64,000 nucleotides of DNA from Micromonospora profundi (GCF_011927785.1 NZ_JAATJK010000001.1:3224001-3288000); one strand, 5' to 3'. Shown: positions 35,277 through 44,915, counted from the stretch's first letter. Translations and numbers: made by a program. The notes: generated from the sequence alone by a model not told the origin.

Positions 35277-36093
35277 CTTAGAGGTCCTAGCTTCTTGAGT
35301 GTTGGAGTCGGCGCCAGCAGACTCTGGCGCAGGCGAGGGTGAGGAAGGCTTCGTGGATGTCGTCTCGGATCTCACAGCGGATGCGTAGGCGGCGGAACCA
35401 GTGCAGTAGGGCGATGGTTTGCTCAACGACCCAGCGTCGGATGCCGAGCCCGGATCCGTGGCCGGTGCCGCGTCGGGCGATGACCGGGGTGATGCCGGGG
35501 CCTGCCGCGGATGCCTCTGATCCGGGGGACCTTGTCGACCAGGGGCAGTAGTTGGGTGACGTCGTGGCGGTTGCCGCCGGTCAGCGCTGTGGCGAGGGGG
35601 ATGCCGCCTGCGTCGGTGATGACGTGGTGTTTCAAGCCTGGTTTGCGGCGGTCGACCGGTTTTGGGCCGCCTTTGAGCGTCCGGACGTGGGAGCCGTCGA
35701 TCACCGCCCGCGACAGATCGAGTTGCCCGGCGGCTCGGAGTTTGCCCAGCAGGACTTCGTGCGGTTCCTGCCAGACGCCGGCGTCGTTCCAGTCCCGCAG
35801 CCTGCGCCAGCAGGTCATGCCCGCACCGAAGCCTAGCTGTTGGGGCAGGTACTCCCAGGGGATCGCGGTGTAGAGCACGAACAGGATCCCGCACAACACC
35901 TTGCGATCGTCGAGGGGTTTGCGGCCCGGGTAGCGATGCCGCCGGGGCGGACGGGGTGGCAGCAGCGGCACGATCTCGGCCCACAGGTCGTCCGACACGA
36001 TCCACGGCGGCTGCTCACCCCTCCTCACGTTCAGACAGAACGATCCTCACATCCCGAGGACCCGCCCAACATCATTTCGTTAGGAGCTCTAAG
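35277..36093 (-). mobile_element. IS5-family (IS427-like) insertion sequence, defective
   Basis: Short inverted ends CTTAGAGGTCCTA (35277-35289) and TAGGAGCTCTAAG (36081-36093) bracket an IS5-type transposase gene with an internal deletion. The length, about 817 bp, is slightly short for the group, in line with that deletion. It lies between McrBC and the CBASS genes. Confidence 0.65.
35287..36028 (-). pseudogene. IS5-family transposase with internal deletion/frameshift
   Basis: Starting at GTG 36028, the first part reads PPWIVSDDLWAEIVPLLPPR, YPGRKPLDDRKVLCGILFVL, WRRLRDWNDAGVWQEPHEVL, with the first catalytic Asp in RAVIDGSHVRTLKGG and then LKHHVITDAGGIPLATALTG. After PRIRGIRGRP the frame shifts near 35500. 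The C-terminal part (GITPVIARRGTGHGSGLGIR, RWVVEQTIALLHWFRRLRIR) continues in another frame, with roughly 25 residues missing between, including the second Asp region. Non-functional. Confidence 0.75.
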
Positions 36094-36623
36094 AGCCTGG
36101 ACGACGATCGTCTTCAACACCGACCAGTTCGGTATCGACAAGGAACCCATCCCGGCCGGCCGTGAGGCGGCCGGCGGCCGACCGGGCCGCCGGGCCGCGT
36201 GGACCCACAGCAGCTACCCCGACGGCGCTCGGGCGGGAATCACGATCGGGGAGACTGCCCAGTGGAGGGTCAGCACCACCGCCGACCACGTACGGGACGA
36301 TGAGGTGACACCGCGGGTGCGGGCCCGGGCCGGCAAGGAGGAGTGGAGGTTCCTCATCGGTGGCGGTACCGAACGGCCTGCAACCGCTCAACTCCATCCA
36401 CTGAGCCCTACCCGGACACGCCCGCCTGGCACTGCCCGACGAACTGTGAGCGCCGTCAGGTCCGCCAGCCGGGTGCCGGGCACGCCCGCAAGTCCGTCCT
36501 CTGCGGGCCTGCTGGACGCCCTGGCAGTGCCCTCGGCGCACGGTCCGCTCACGCCCAGCGCCCGAGCTAACCGTGCGACCACTGCTGGGTCTGGGGAGTC
36601 CGCCGGCCCTGCAGCCCGGGTGG
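36094..36623. other. Unassigned stretch right of IS5
   Basis: About 530 bases. A rightward frame through it translates to low-complexity sequence (PIPAGREAAGGRPGRRAAWT) and no domain is visible on either strand. Likely decayed DNA between cargo genes. Confidence 0.35.
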
Positions 36624-36965
36624 CTATCGCCGCTGCAAGCAGGGCTTGCACCGCGGACGGCGCAGGATCGGCAACGTGACCGCCAGCACGCACATCGACA
36701 GCTTCGCAACACCGATGAGCGGCGCCGCGACGTCTCCGAGGCGGACCGCCGCCCAGTGCAACGGAACGTGGACGCCCGGACCGAAGTACAGCACCGCCAT
36801 CGCGGCGGCCTGCCCCACGATGAACAACACACCGGTAACCGAAGCCCCGCGACGTACCCAGACGATGCGCCTCATACTGCGCCTCAACCAACGCGACAAG
36901 ACCCGGCGATGATCCGGGCCGGCGGGCGCCGATAGCATCTGCCGGCGGTCGTTGACGTTCTCCAC
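36624..36965 (-). CDS. Putative small membrane protein
   Basis: 113 aa from GTG 36965. Two hydrophobic segments are visible (ASVTGVLFIVGQAAAMAVLY and PLIGVAKLSMCVLAVTLPIL) between basic ends (RWLRRSMRRIVWVRRG; LRRPRCKPCLQRR). No family recognised. It lies just downstream of the CBASS genes on the same strand (138 bases from the cap2-like stop) and could be an extra component, but there is no direct evidence. Confidence 0.35.
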   Translation of the reverse strand: MENVNDRRQMLSAPAGPDHRRVLSRWLRRSMRRIVWVRRGASVTGVLFIVGQAAAMAVLYFGPGVHVPLHWAAVRLGDVAAPLIGVAKLSMCVLAVTLPILRRPRCKPCLQRR

Positions 36966-37102
36966 CTGCCGGTTCGGCAGCAGCCCAGCCTCGACACCTT
37001 CGCTAGGAAATGCCTGGCGTTACCCGGTGTGATACTGGCTAACCCAAGCGCCGTGGCCGAGGTCAGATGGATCGCGACGGGACCGATCTCGAGACCCAGG
37101 TC

Positions 37103-38698
37103 CTATGTCGGCAAGCCTCCACCATCTCTCTCTTGCGGCTCGGAGGTCATCAATCCACGAACGTCGAAGGGCGCTTCTTGGGGTTCGTATACCTCGATCA
37201 GCGTTGCGGGCATCTTGCAGTCGTAGGTCAGTTCGTCTATGGCTGCCCTGCAGACCAGTTCGGATGCGGCCACCACTGCGCTTGGAGGCGTCGGGGAGAC
37301 GGGCGCGTCACAGCCGTGCTCGTGAGTCTCGCCTGGTTGGGGGTTGGCCAGAACCGCTTCGAGATGGCGCTCCGCGCCGCGCAGGGGGAAGCGGTCGACC
37401 CGAGCGATGGCGCCCTCTCGCTGGAGGCAAACGGACAGAACGGGCGTTGCGATGCAGCTACTTGCCCTGGTGAATAGTGCCGTGGCCCGCGCGTCTGCCG
37501 TGGCGTCTACGACCAGATGATGGTCGCGGAGTAGCTTCATCGCCTGTTGAGGTGTGGCTAGCCTGTCGACGGTGCCGTCAACACTGGTGGTGTCGAAGCC
37601 TAGGGCGGCCAAGCGGGCCTTCACGGCATGGACTTTCGGGAATCCGACCAGGCTTTCCCCGGCCAGGTGGCGTACCAGGTTTCCTGGTAGTAGCAGTTGT
37701 GGATCAAGCATCGTTAGTTGTCGTATGCCGTGTCGGAACAGCAAGTCGGCGACGAACGATCCGATCGCGCCGGTGCCGACGACCGCGACGCGTCGGTCAG
37801 CCAGCTTGGTCGCGGCCGGGCCGGCTCGCAGCATTCGGGTCGTCAGGCTCGTGTCGGCCCCCTCGCAGGAACGGACCTCGATGGGCGGCGTCTGGGACGG
37901 TGCTGGTCTAACAGCTAGCGCCAGGACCCCGTCGGCGCCGTGCCGGCGGTATCGCAGAACCACGAATTCAATGACGCCGACTGAGATGAGCCAGATGAGG
38001 TGCCGAGCGTCTGCGCCGAGGGCCTGGCACAGCGATGATCCGTCCTGCACCGGTCGGTCCAGCTGGCCAACGTCAGCGATCCAGGCGAGCCCTCGATGCC
38101 TGCGGCCGATCTTTGGACCACCGCCACCTCTGTCTTGAGCCCTTCGTCGCTTGCGGGGGACAGGGCGGCTTGGCGGCCGCTGCGGTTCGTCGCTGATCGT
38201 CACGCGGAGACCGTTGGCTGTGGCTTGGGTCCGTACACAGCCCTTGACGGTGGCAAGCCTGTCGCGGTCGTAGAGCAGCAGACGTGGGTCGCTAGGGAGA
38301 TACCGTTCTAGGTCGCAATCGGTATCGTTGGGCCAGCAGGCGTCGGTCTGTCTCAGCCAGGCGGCGACCCTGAGCAGTAGTTGGCTTGGGCTACGCCAGG
38401 GTGCGTTGTCAACGGGCACGTTGGACGACCAAAGGCACAGCGAGCCGTCGAATTCACGGTGGAAGGTCAGCTCGAGCGGCATTCCGGCGTCGAGGATGCG
38501 GACCTGCGGAGGGCCGAAAGGGAATGCGTCGGTGAGCGCGACTTCGATGGTGGCTGTCTTCGCCCCCTGCGTGCTCGAGGACCGCCACCTCAGTGGGCCG
38601 ATCAGCGTGTCGCGGTCACCGTTGAAGCCGTGGGCAGCGAGCCCTCGACGAAAGGTGTCTCGCTCGTCGGTGAGTTCTTGTGCCCAGGTGCCAGTCAT
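37103..38698 (-). CDS. cap2: CBASS Cap2-like E2-E1 fusion (ubiquitin-transferase-like)
   Basis: 531 aa from ATG 38698, overlapping the CD-NTase stop by ATGA. Residues 1-140 form an E2-like domain with a candidate catalytic Cys88 in FDGSLCLWSSNVP. Residues 160-290 are a linker region. From about 300 comes a ThiF/E1 adenylation domain, RRVAVVGTGAIGSFVADLLF, LLPGNLVRHLAGESLVGFPK, with a candidate E1 Cys in HEHGCDAPVSP. In type II CBASS, Cap2 conjugates the CD-NTase to a target and primes it. The normal companion isopeptidase Cap3 (JAB fold) was not found. Confidence 0.85.
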   Translation of the reverse strand: MTGTWAQELTDERDTFRRGLAAHGFNGDRDTLIGPLRWRSSSTQGAKTATIEVALTDAFPFGPPQVRILDAGMPLELTFHREFDGSLCLWSSNVPVDNAPWRSPSQLLLRVAAWLRQTDACWPNDTDCDLERYLPSDPRLLLYDRDRLATVKGCVRTQATANGLRVTISDEPQRPPSRPVPRKRRRAQDRGGGGPKIGRRHRGLAWIADVGQLDRPVQDGSSLCQALGADARHLIWLISVGVIEFVVLRYRRHGADGVLALAVRPAPSQTPPIEVRSCEGADTSLTTRMLRAGPAATKLADRRVAVVGTGAIGSFVADLLFRHGIRQLTMLDPQLLLPGNLVRHLAGESLVGFPKVHAVKARLAALGFDTTSVDGTVDRLATPQQAMKLLRDHHLVVDATADARATALFTRASSCIATPVLSVCLQREGAIARVDRFPLRGAERHLEAVLANPQPGETHEHGCDAPVSPTPPSAVVAASELVCRAAIDELTYDCKMPATLIEVYEPQEAPFDVRGLMTSEPQERDGGGLPT

Positions 38699-39795
38699 GC
38701 GAAGCGATCGTTCCCGGCCGGCACGGCTGTAGCCACTGCGTACTGACGGGTCAGACTGGGGCTTGCGCTCAGGGCGTGGTGCGCTGCAGCGGCGGGACTC
38801 GGGCCGAGAGCTCGGGCAGTTCGGGCGAGCACGTCATCGGTGTGCTGGGCGTTGGCGATCGCAGTGAAGTCGCGCAGCGCTGCCTCGATCCACTCGAAGA
38901 AGCGTCGGGCTCGGGCAGGGTGTCCGATCCACCGGTCGGCGAAGTTCTCGCCGGGCTCGACCGGGTTGGCGATGACGTGTTTGCCGAACTTGTAGTCGAC
39001 GTGTGTTGGCATCTGCTCGACGACATGGTGGAGCACGTTGAACAGGCCACCTCGGGGTTCGTACGACTGGGCGGCGAGGGTGGTGATGATGATCGATGAG
39101 GGCCGGTTGCCAAGATCGTCAGTGAAGAAGATGTCGCGGTGGCGCTTCAGTGCTTGAACCGTCCGCTGAAGCGTCGTCTTGAAGAACCGCCTCGGCAGCG
39201 CCTCGATGTCCATCTGTCTCTTTTCGGCGATCTTGAAGGCACCTGCCTTCCACTCGTCGTACTGGATGTCGAGGAACCAGTCCGCATACTCGATTGGGGC
39301 TGAGGGGTGCCACTTGGCAGCTTCGGTGTCGGTCACCCAGATGCCATTTGGCTCGACTTTGGGGTTGGGGATGGCTGGGAGGATGTCCATGTGGAACGGC
39401 AGAGTGTCGTGCTGGAAGGTCCAGCAGCGGCGACCCTCGTCGTCCAGGGTGAGGCCCAGCTCCGGGTACTCCTTCGCGAAGTGCTTGAGGGCTTCTCCGA
39501 CGTCTGCCTTGAGGTCGGCCCGCGAGATCTCGGACTTGTCGAGGTCGTGTCTGCACACCATGTCCAGGTCATACTCGTCGCGTCGGTGGATGAGCGCGGT
39601 GACGGTGCCCAACCTCATGGATCCTTGCGGGTAGAGGGCACCTCCGGATTCGCTGTCGGCCCAGTAGTCGCGGAGGAAGCCGCACGCCGCCTTGCATGTT
39701 GCTTCGGCGACCAGGAATTGATCTTCGGGGATGTCGAACGATTCGATGCCTGCGCCGAGCACTCGGGCAAGCTGATCATCATGGCTCATGTTCAT
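38695..39795 (-). CDS. cdn: CD-NTase (cGAS/DncV-like cyclic-oligonucleotide synthase)
   Basis: 366 aa from ATG 39795, with GGAGG seven bases upstream. The nucleotidyltransferase core is intact: YPQGSMRLGTV (55-65, Gly-Ser loop), RRDEYDLDMV with Asp76 and Asp78, and third acidic residue Asp137 in PFHMDILPAI. It is the signalling enzyme of the CBASS anti-phage system. On infection it should make a cyclic di- or trinucleotide sensed by the SAVED effector encoded divergently at 39907. The C-terminal tail (AVPAGNDRFA) would be the site modified by Cap2 in known systems. Confidence 0.88.
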   Translation of the reverse strand: MNMSHDDQLARVLGAGIESFDIPEDQFLVAEATCKAACGFLRDYWADSESGGALYPQGSMRLGTVTALIHRRDEYDLDMVCRHDLDKSEISRADLKADVGEALKHFAKEYPELGLTLDDEGRRCWTFQHDTLPFHMDILPAIPNPKVEPNGIWVTDTEAAKWHPSAPIEYADWFLDIQYDEWKAGAFKIAEKRQMDIEALPRRFFKTTLQRTVQALKRHRDIFFTDDLGNRPSSIIITTLAAQSYEPRGGLFNVLHHVVEQMPTHVDYKFGKHVIANPVEPGENFADRWIGHPARARRFFEWIEAALRDFTAIANAQHTDDVLARTARALGPSPAAAAHHALSASPSLTRQYAVATAVPAGNDRFA

Positions 39796-39906
39796 GGCGG
39801 GTCCTCCAGTGCGTGATGATGTGGTCTTGTGCTGGCGGCTCCGAACGGTTACCAGCCTCTTCGGAGCGACGGCGAGACCATAACGGACGCCTACGACAAG
39901 AAGCGG

Positions 39907-41091
39907 GTGAGCGTATTGCCACAGCAGCCCAAGCAGTCACGGCCCAAGGTCACAGAGCAGAATAAGGTTCTTGTTTGGGCCCGAGCTGCAGGACGGTGCA
40001 CCTTCTGCAACCTGTCTCTTGTCGAGGCGACCGAGTTGGGCGAGGCGGTGCCGATAGGGGAGCTCGCGCATAACGTCGGCTGGTCCGAAGGCTCCCCGCG
40101 CGGCAAAGCTCCGTTACCCTTCGAGTGGCGGGCCGACGCAAGCAACCTCATCTTGGCGTGCAGGAACTGCCACAAGCCGATTGATGACGGTGGCGTGGCG
40201 GGGCGCTATACGGTAGAAGAACTAAAGCGCCGCAAGCAGGAGCACGAGAGCAGAATTGAAAGTCTCTCAGCTATCGGAGCCGACCGCTCCGCCTACGTGC
40301 TTCGCATTGTGGGTGATGTTCGCGGCGTCCCCGCCGAGTTGGCGCGGTCGACTGTGTTAGCCGCGACCACAGCGGCAGGGCTCTACCCGAGGATTCTCCC
40401 CGGCAGCCACTGGGACTCCGATGCAGATCTTGACCTTCGCAATCGGGGCAGCCTGAACCAGACTGATTTCGCACGCTTGGCCCGAGAAATCGCCGACTTC
40501 ACGAAGCGCGTGCACGACGGGGTGCGTCGAGACGCCGTCACCCGCCTTGCCGTATTTGCTTTCGCACGTATTCCTCTACTGATTGCCTTGGGTTCATGCC
40601 TCGACGACAAGGTGTCCACAATCGTCTTTCAACGGCATCGCACTGACGCTATGAACGCATGGACCTGGCCAAGCAACCAGAAGCAAATTGTCCTGTTCCA
40701 GATTACACGAGTCCGAATAGGCGAATCACTTCAGTCAGTCACCCTGGTCCTGAATCTTTCTGGCACGATCCACGAGCAAGACCTGCCCACGGAAGCAGCA
40801 GCGACTCATTACATCTACTCGATCGCGCCGGTTCCTCCTGCCGAATCAGGGCCAACTCTGCTCTCCTCCCCTGCCGACCTTGCGTCCTTCGAAGGGATCT
40901 TGCGCGCGTTCCTGGCGAGCGTCGAAGCAGACCATGGACGGTTGGACGAGATCAACGTTTTCGCAGCAGTTGGAATCTCGGCCGCAGTCACCATCGGGAG
41001 GGTGCTCATGCCACACGTCTCACCTGCTCTGAACGTCTACGACCGGCGCGATGACGGAACGTTTTTCCTGGCGCTCCGAGTCCGGCGCTAG
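39907..41091 (+). CDS. cap5: CBASS Cap5-like HNH-SAVED effector nuclease
   Basis: 394 aa from GTG 39907 (MSVLPQQPKQSRPKVTEQNK); GTG 39829 is an upstream alternative. Residues 25-100 form an HNH nuclease with zinc cysteines (Cys31, Cys34, Cys85, Cys88), His55 in GELAHNVGW, Asn80 and His89 in NLILACRNCHKPI. The C-terminal 270 residues are a SAVED domain, with LARSTVLAATTAAGLY near its start and VGISAAVTIGRVLMPHVSPA near its end. SAVED binds the cyclic nucleotide and activates DNA degradation. It is divergent to the CD-NTase, unlike the usual co-directional order. Confidence 0.85.
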   Translation: MSVLPQQPKQSRPKVTEQNKVLVWARAAGRCTFCNLSLVEATELGEAVPIGELAHNVGWSEGSPRGKAPLPFEWRADASNLILACRNCHKPIDDGGVAGRYTVEELKRRKQEHESRIESLSAIGADRSAYVLRIVGDVRGVPAELARSTVLAATTAAGLYPRILPGSHWDSDADLDLRNRGSLNQTDFARLAREIADFTKRVHDGVRRDAVTRLAVFAFARIPLLIALGSCLDDKVSTIVFQRHRTDAMNAWTWPSNQKQIVLFQITRVRIGESLQSVTLVLNLSGTIHEQDLPTEAAATHYIYSIAPVPPAESGPTLLSSPADLASFEGILRAFLASVEADHGRLDEINVFAAVGISAAVTIGRVLMPHVSPALNVYDRRDDGTFFLALRVRR

Positions 41092-41413
41092 GCAAACGTT
41101 TCGCCCGACTACGTACGAGGTCAGAGACACCGATAGGAAGCGCTGGCTCGCCATTGGCTAAAAGTTCAGGCCCACTCCCGCGTTCAGATGCCCGTCGTCA
41201 ACATGCCTGAAAGTCGCGGACGATCCGGCACAGCGCAACTGCCGACGTCCGCGGTATCGAGGTGGATCCGCTGTTGCTCCATGCGTCGGTCCGTGTGGAG
41301 ATCGTGGACGACCTGTGCGCCACCGGCTGCCACCGAAGAGTCGGGCTGGGCCTGTACGTCATCCCTCACTGGCCTGGCCTGGACCTACCGTCGTCGTACC
41401 TGTCCCGCAGTGG
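41092..41413. other. Unassigned stretch after cap5-like gene
   Basis: About 320 bases. One rightward frame (41240-41430) gives a moderately protein-like text (VDPLLLHASVRVEIVDDLCA) without start, stop or family; I do not call it a gene. Confidence 0.35.
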
Positions 41414-41677
41414 TCAGTCGAAGACCTGGTTGACCGTGACTCGGATGCGCTCGGGGTTGCTGTCGACGATCAGCCACCAGTGGTCGTCGTAGGGCACTTC
41501 CAGGACTACGGGGGTGAGGTCGTAGAAGCCGCCGAAGAACTCGTACTCGTCGCCCTCGACGTACGCCTGGTACTCGTCGTCGTCCATGAGGCAGACCCTG
41601 GCGGTCGAGCCGCGCAACCCGATCTCGAACACCGCGCCAGTGGCGCACTCACCAAGGTCCCAGTAGAGGTGATCCAC
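41414..41677 (-). CDS. DUF1883-like small protein
   Basis: 87 aa from GTG 41677 (MDHLYWDLGECATGAVFEIG). The pattern HLYWDLG, then LRGSTARVCLMDDDEYQAYV, EFFGGFYDLTPVVLEVPYDD and HWWLIVDSN matches the DUF1883 beta-rich fold, which is often found next to or fused with TIR or other toxin-like domains. Here it stands alone, next to CBASS. Function unknown. Confidence 0.6.
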   Translation of the reverse strand: MDHLYWDLGECATGAVFEIGLRGSTARVCLMDDDEYQAYVEGDEYEFFGGFYDLTPVVLEVPYDDHWWLIVDSNPERIRVTVNQVFD

Positions 41678-42073
41678 ACACTATGTGTAGTGGATGATGA
41701 CGCCCCGTAGAAAGCCCTACCGGGCGTGGTCTTCTCCGCTCCGCAACCCACGGCCGCTCGCGAGGTGCCCGCCGATGTGATGCCAATGGTCAACATTGCT
41801 CACGACAGATCGCCAGCGGCGGCCGTGTTCTCGACTAGCCGCCGGCAGTCACGAGTTGTGACGTAGGCCCGGACCGCCGAGGCAGAGGAGGCCCGGGGGT
41901 GGTCCCAAGACCCCGTATACCGCCAACGCCGGCCCGTGGTGCCCCGCGCAAAGCCTGGGGTGGCTGCCCAAATCTTCGGCGATCTTCTGCGCATTCATCG
42001 TCCACTACTGTCCGCCGTGGACGGTTTGCCAGTACACCGGCCGCTCAGGCACAGGTCGGGTGGGACAGGGCGC
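41678..42073. other. Unassigned stretch
   Basis: About 400 bases. A leftward frame (41994-41800, AATPGFARGTTGRRWRYTGS) is open but has no family or ribosome site. Nothing else was recognised. Confidence 0.35.
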
Positions 42074-42556
42074 TCAGTTCACCGGCCACTGTGGCTGCGG
42101 TGCGCCGCCGCTGGCCCGACGTATCCGCTCCTCGACAGACCGTTCAAAGTCGCTCAGGTCCTGCGGCGGCGGGGGCGGTATGGGTGCTGCCGTCCGCGCT
42201 TTGGCGCCATACCGGTCGGTCAAACGGTGTGCGACCTCCGGCCTGGTGGCCTGCGGCCAGACCACGAAGTGGTATTCCTCGACCGGTTCGAAGGCAACCC
42301 CGTCCGGCGCGATTTCGCGACCCCTGGCATGCAATCTGATCCGGTACTGTCCGGGGCCGTTTGCGCAGAGTACGGGCAGTTTCGGCGGGTCGGCCGATAA
42401 CGCCGCGACCCGCAGGTCGCCACCCGGCGAAAGGATCGACTGCTCGACCACCTCATCCCAGCCGGCCATAGCCGCCGCGTCGGGTTGCGGCGGCGGCAGG
42501 TCGTGGACCTCCACAGAGACGTGTACGGAGCCGCTGCTAGCACCCGTGAGGCTCAC
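42074..42556 (-). pseudogene. C-terminal remnant of uncharacterised protein, joined to IS110 debris
   Basis: From GTG 42556 to the stop at 42074 the frame encodes VSLTGASSGSVHVSVEVHDL, ILSPGGDLRVAALSADPPKL, then ANGPGQYRIRLHARGREIAP and a Pro-rich tail. This is the C-terminal two-thirds of a common actinobacterial protein of about 200 residues. The missing N-terminus is replaced by IS110 sequence, with which it is fortuitously in frame. Likely inactive. Confidence 0.55.
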
Positions 42557-42564
42557 AGCGATGC

Positions 42565-43525
42565 CCGGCTGCTCGTCGGGCCTCGGCGGGTGTCTTGCCC
42601 TCGCTGATTTTGCGGAGGTAGTAGACGCGGCCGGGCCGGGGTCGCGGGCCTGGCAGACCGCGATGGTGTGGATGGCGGTGTTGAGTTGGCGGTTGCCGGT
42701 GGGGTTGAGCCGGTGCCGGCGGCGTTCGCCGCTGGATGCCTCCAGGGGTGCGGTGCCGGTGTAGCTGGCGAAGTGGTCTGTGGTCGGGAAGCGCGTGACG
42801 TCACCGACGTGGCCCAGGATTTTCCCGGCAAGGATGTGCGCGACCCCGTGGATGTTGGTGATGGTGGAGTGGGTCTCGGCGAGGGCTTGGCGGGTCTGGG
42901 CCTGGTTGGTGTGCAGCTGCCGGTCCAGGCGGCGCAGGTCGGCGATGAGGTCGCGGGCAAGGTCGCGTCGGCAGGTGTCGGTGGCGCTGATCGGGCGCAT
43001 GCCGCGGAGCAGCGTGGCGGCCTTTTCGGCGGTGAGATCCGGCGCCGCGCCGCCGGGGATCAGGTCCCGCAACAGCACGTGCAGTCGGTTGAGGACCCGT
43101 ACTCGTTCGCTGGCCAGGTCGTCACGGCGCTCGGAGAGCAGGCGCAGCCGGGTGCTGTGGTCTTCGGCCACGACGGTGCGCAGCCGCTTGTGGCGCATGG
43201 CGGCGTGCGCGACGCTGGCGGCGTCGGCGGGGTCGCTCTTGCGGGCACCGCCGGTATCCAGCAGCCGGGCGCGAGCGGCGAGCGTGGCCGGCACGTCGAC
43301 GACGTCTTCGCCGCCACCGGCGAGCAGTTGGGCGATGCCGCGGCCAAGACCGGCGGCGCCTTCCACGGCAAACCGCCGCTGCGGCCAGCGGGCGGCCCAC
43401 CCCATCAACGTCTTGTAGGCGCCGGCGTTGACCGCCACGCGTCTGACCGCCAACTGCCGGCCGGTGGCATCCAGCGCCACGGCGGTCAATGAGGCTTTGT
43501 GCGGGTCGATCCCAATCGTGATCAC
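42565..43525 (-). pseudogene. IS110-family transposase, C-terminally broken
   Basis: Starts at GTG 43525 (VITIGIDPHKASLTAVALDA). The DEDD RuvC-like domain is present, including AVEGAAGLGRGIAQLL and ARKSDPADAASVAHA. The C-terminal serine domain includes TGTAPLEASSGERRRHRLNP and GNRQLNTAIHTIAVCQARDP. At ARDPGP one base is lost: the expected text (VYYLRKISEGKTPAEARRA) continues in another frame and then stops matching. The last 15 or so residues and the right end are missing. Probably dead. Confidence 0.75.
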
Positions 43526-43835
43526 GGCAGGCAGAGTCCCTTCACCAGGCGGGCAGGAGATGCGCCGTGGTGGGCAGCCTGACTTCAAGAAATCCTTGTG
43601 CACGCCTCTGTCGAGCCACACCACGGCCGGGCGCCGGCCAGCCGTGGCACGCTCTTGATAAGCCAACCCGAAGGCGGCAAGGGGTTTGCGAGCCAATGCC
43701 AACCGGCGCCCTGACGCTACGGGCTGCAGACCCTCGCGCCTGTCCCCATTAGACAAGTCAAGGGTTTGCTCGGCTCGAAGTAGCGTTGCCCTCCCGGCTC
43801 GACAACCCAGGTGGATCGAGCAACGGGAAGACGCG
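43526..43835. ncRNA. Candidate bridge-RNA region between two divergent IS110 transposases
   Basis: 310 non-coding bases separate the start codons of the two IS110 recombinases. In IS110 elements the non-coding end upstream of the recombinase encodes a structured bridge RNA that pairs with target and donor DNA. This gap is the right size and place for one or two such RNAs. I could not fold it or find its loops by eye, so the call rests on position and family knowledge. Confidence 0.35.
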
Positions 43836-44915
43836 GTGAGTGGCACTTCAGATCGTGTGGTCATCGGTATGGACCCGCACAAACGCTCCGCCACGATCGA
43901 GGTCATGGCCCGCGACGAGACCGTCGTCGGCGGCGGCCGGTTCGACACCGACCGCGACGGCTACGCGGCGATGAGGAAGTACGCCAGCCGGTGGCCGAAC
44001 CGGGTGTGGGCGATCGAGGGCTGCCAGGGCATCGGCCGGCACATCGCCAACCGGCTGCTCGCCGACGGCGAACAGGTCGTCGACGTCCCGCCGAAGCTGT
44101 CTGCCCGGGCGCGGGTGTTCGCCACCGGGCAGGGCCGCAAGACCGACGCCACCGACGCCCACTCCATCGCGCTCGTCGGCACCCGCATGGCCGGACTGCG
44201 CCCGCTGGTCAACGACGAACAGCTGGCCCTGCTGCGGATCCTGGTCGACCGGCGCCGCTCCCTCGGCGAGGACCACACCCGGATGGTCTCCCAGCTGCAC
44301 CAACTGCTGCTGGAACTGATCCCAGGTGGGGCGAAGAAGAGCCTGTCCGCCGCCCAAGCCAAAGCGCTGCTGGCCACCGTCCGCCCCCGTGATGCGGTCG
44401 GCAAGGCCCGACGACGGGTCGCCGCGGAGCTGACCGCGGACCTTGAACGGATCTACCGACACTCCGAGGAGGCCGACAAGGAACTGAAGGAACTGGTGGC
44501 CTCCACCGGCACCACGCTGATGAACCTGCACGGCATCGGCCCATCCGGCGCCCGGCTGCTGGTCGAGGTCGGCGACATCACCCGGTTCCCCAACCGGGCC
44601 CACTTCGCCTCCTGGAACGGCGCCGCCCCCATCGACGCCTCCTCCGGCGAGCAGGTACGACACCGGCTCTCCCGCGCCGGGAACCGACAGATCAACCGGG
44701 TACTGCACACCATGGCCACCGTCCAGCTACGCAACCCCACCGAGGGCCGCGCCTACTTCGACCGCAAGAAAGCCGACGGCAAGACATCAATGGAAGCGAT
44801 GCGCGCGCTGAAACGACGCCTGTCCGACATCGCCTACCGGTGCATGAACAGCGACACGGTGGCCACGGCGGCGGGCCCGGGAGGACACAGGGAACGACTA
44901 CTGGCTCCAGCGTGA
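43836..44915 (+). CDS. IS110-family transposase, apparently intact
   Basis: 359 aa from GTG 43836. The RuvC-like catalytic residues are Asp13 (IGMDPHKRS), Glu61 (WAIEGCQG), Asp104 and Asp107 (RKTDATDAHS), the DEDD set. The serine domain has FASWNGAAPIDASSGEQVRH, RLSRAGNRQINRVLHTMATV and then the normal ending GRAYFDRKKADGKTSMEAMR, ALKRRLSDIAYRCM. Length and motifs match functional members. It is divergent from the broken IS110 copy at 42565-43525. Confidence 0.88.
   Translation: MSGTSDRVVIGMDPHKRSATIEVMARDETVVGGGRFDTDRDGYAAMRKYASRWPNRVWAIEGCQGIGRHIANRLLADGEQVVDVPPKLSARARVFATGQGRKTDATDAHSIALVGTRMAGLRPLVNDEQLALLRILVDRRRSLGEDHTRMVSQLHQLLLELIPGGAKKSLSAAQAKALLATVRPRDAVGKARRRVAAELTADLERIYRHSEEADKELKELVASTGTTLMNLHGIGPSGARLLVEVGDITRFPNRAHFASWNGAAPIDASSGEQVRHRLSRAGNRQINRVLHTMATVQLRNPTEGRAYFDRKKADGKTSMEAMRALKRRLSDIAYRCMNSDTVATAAGPGGHRERLLAPA

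Noticed and set aside
36089..36832. Leftward 247-codon frame right of IS5
   Set aside because: Ser/Arg/Gly-rich, no domain, and it overlaps a more plausible membrane-protein frame at 36624-36965.
41262..41492. Protein-like frame between cap5 and the DUF1883 gene
   Set aside because: Some codons look coding (VDPLLLHASVRVEIVDDL) but there is no ribosome site, start or family, and it overlaps the end of a gene on the other strand.
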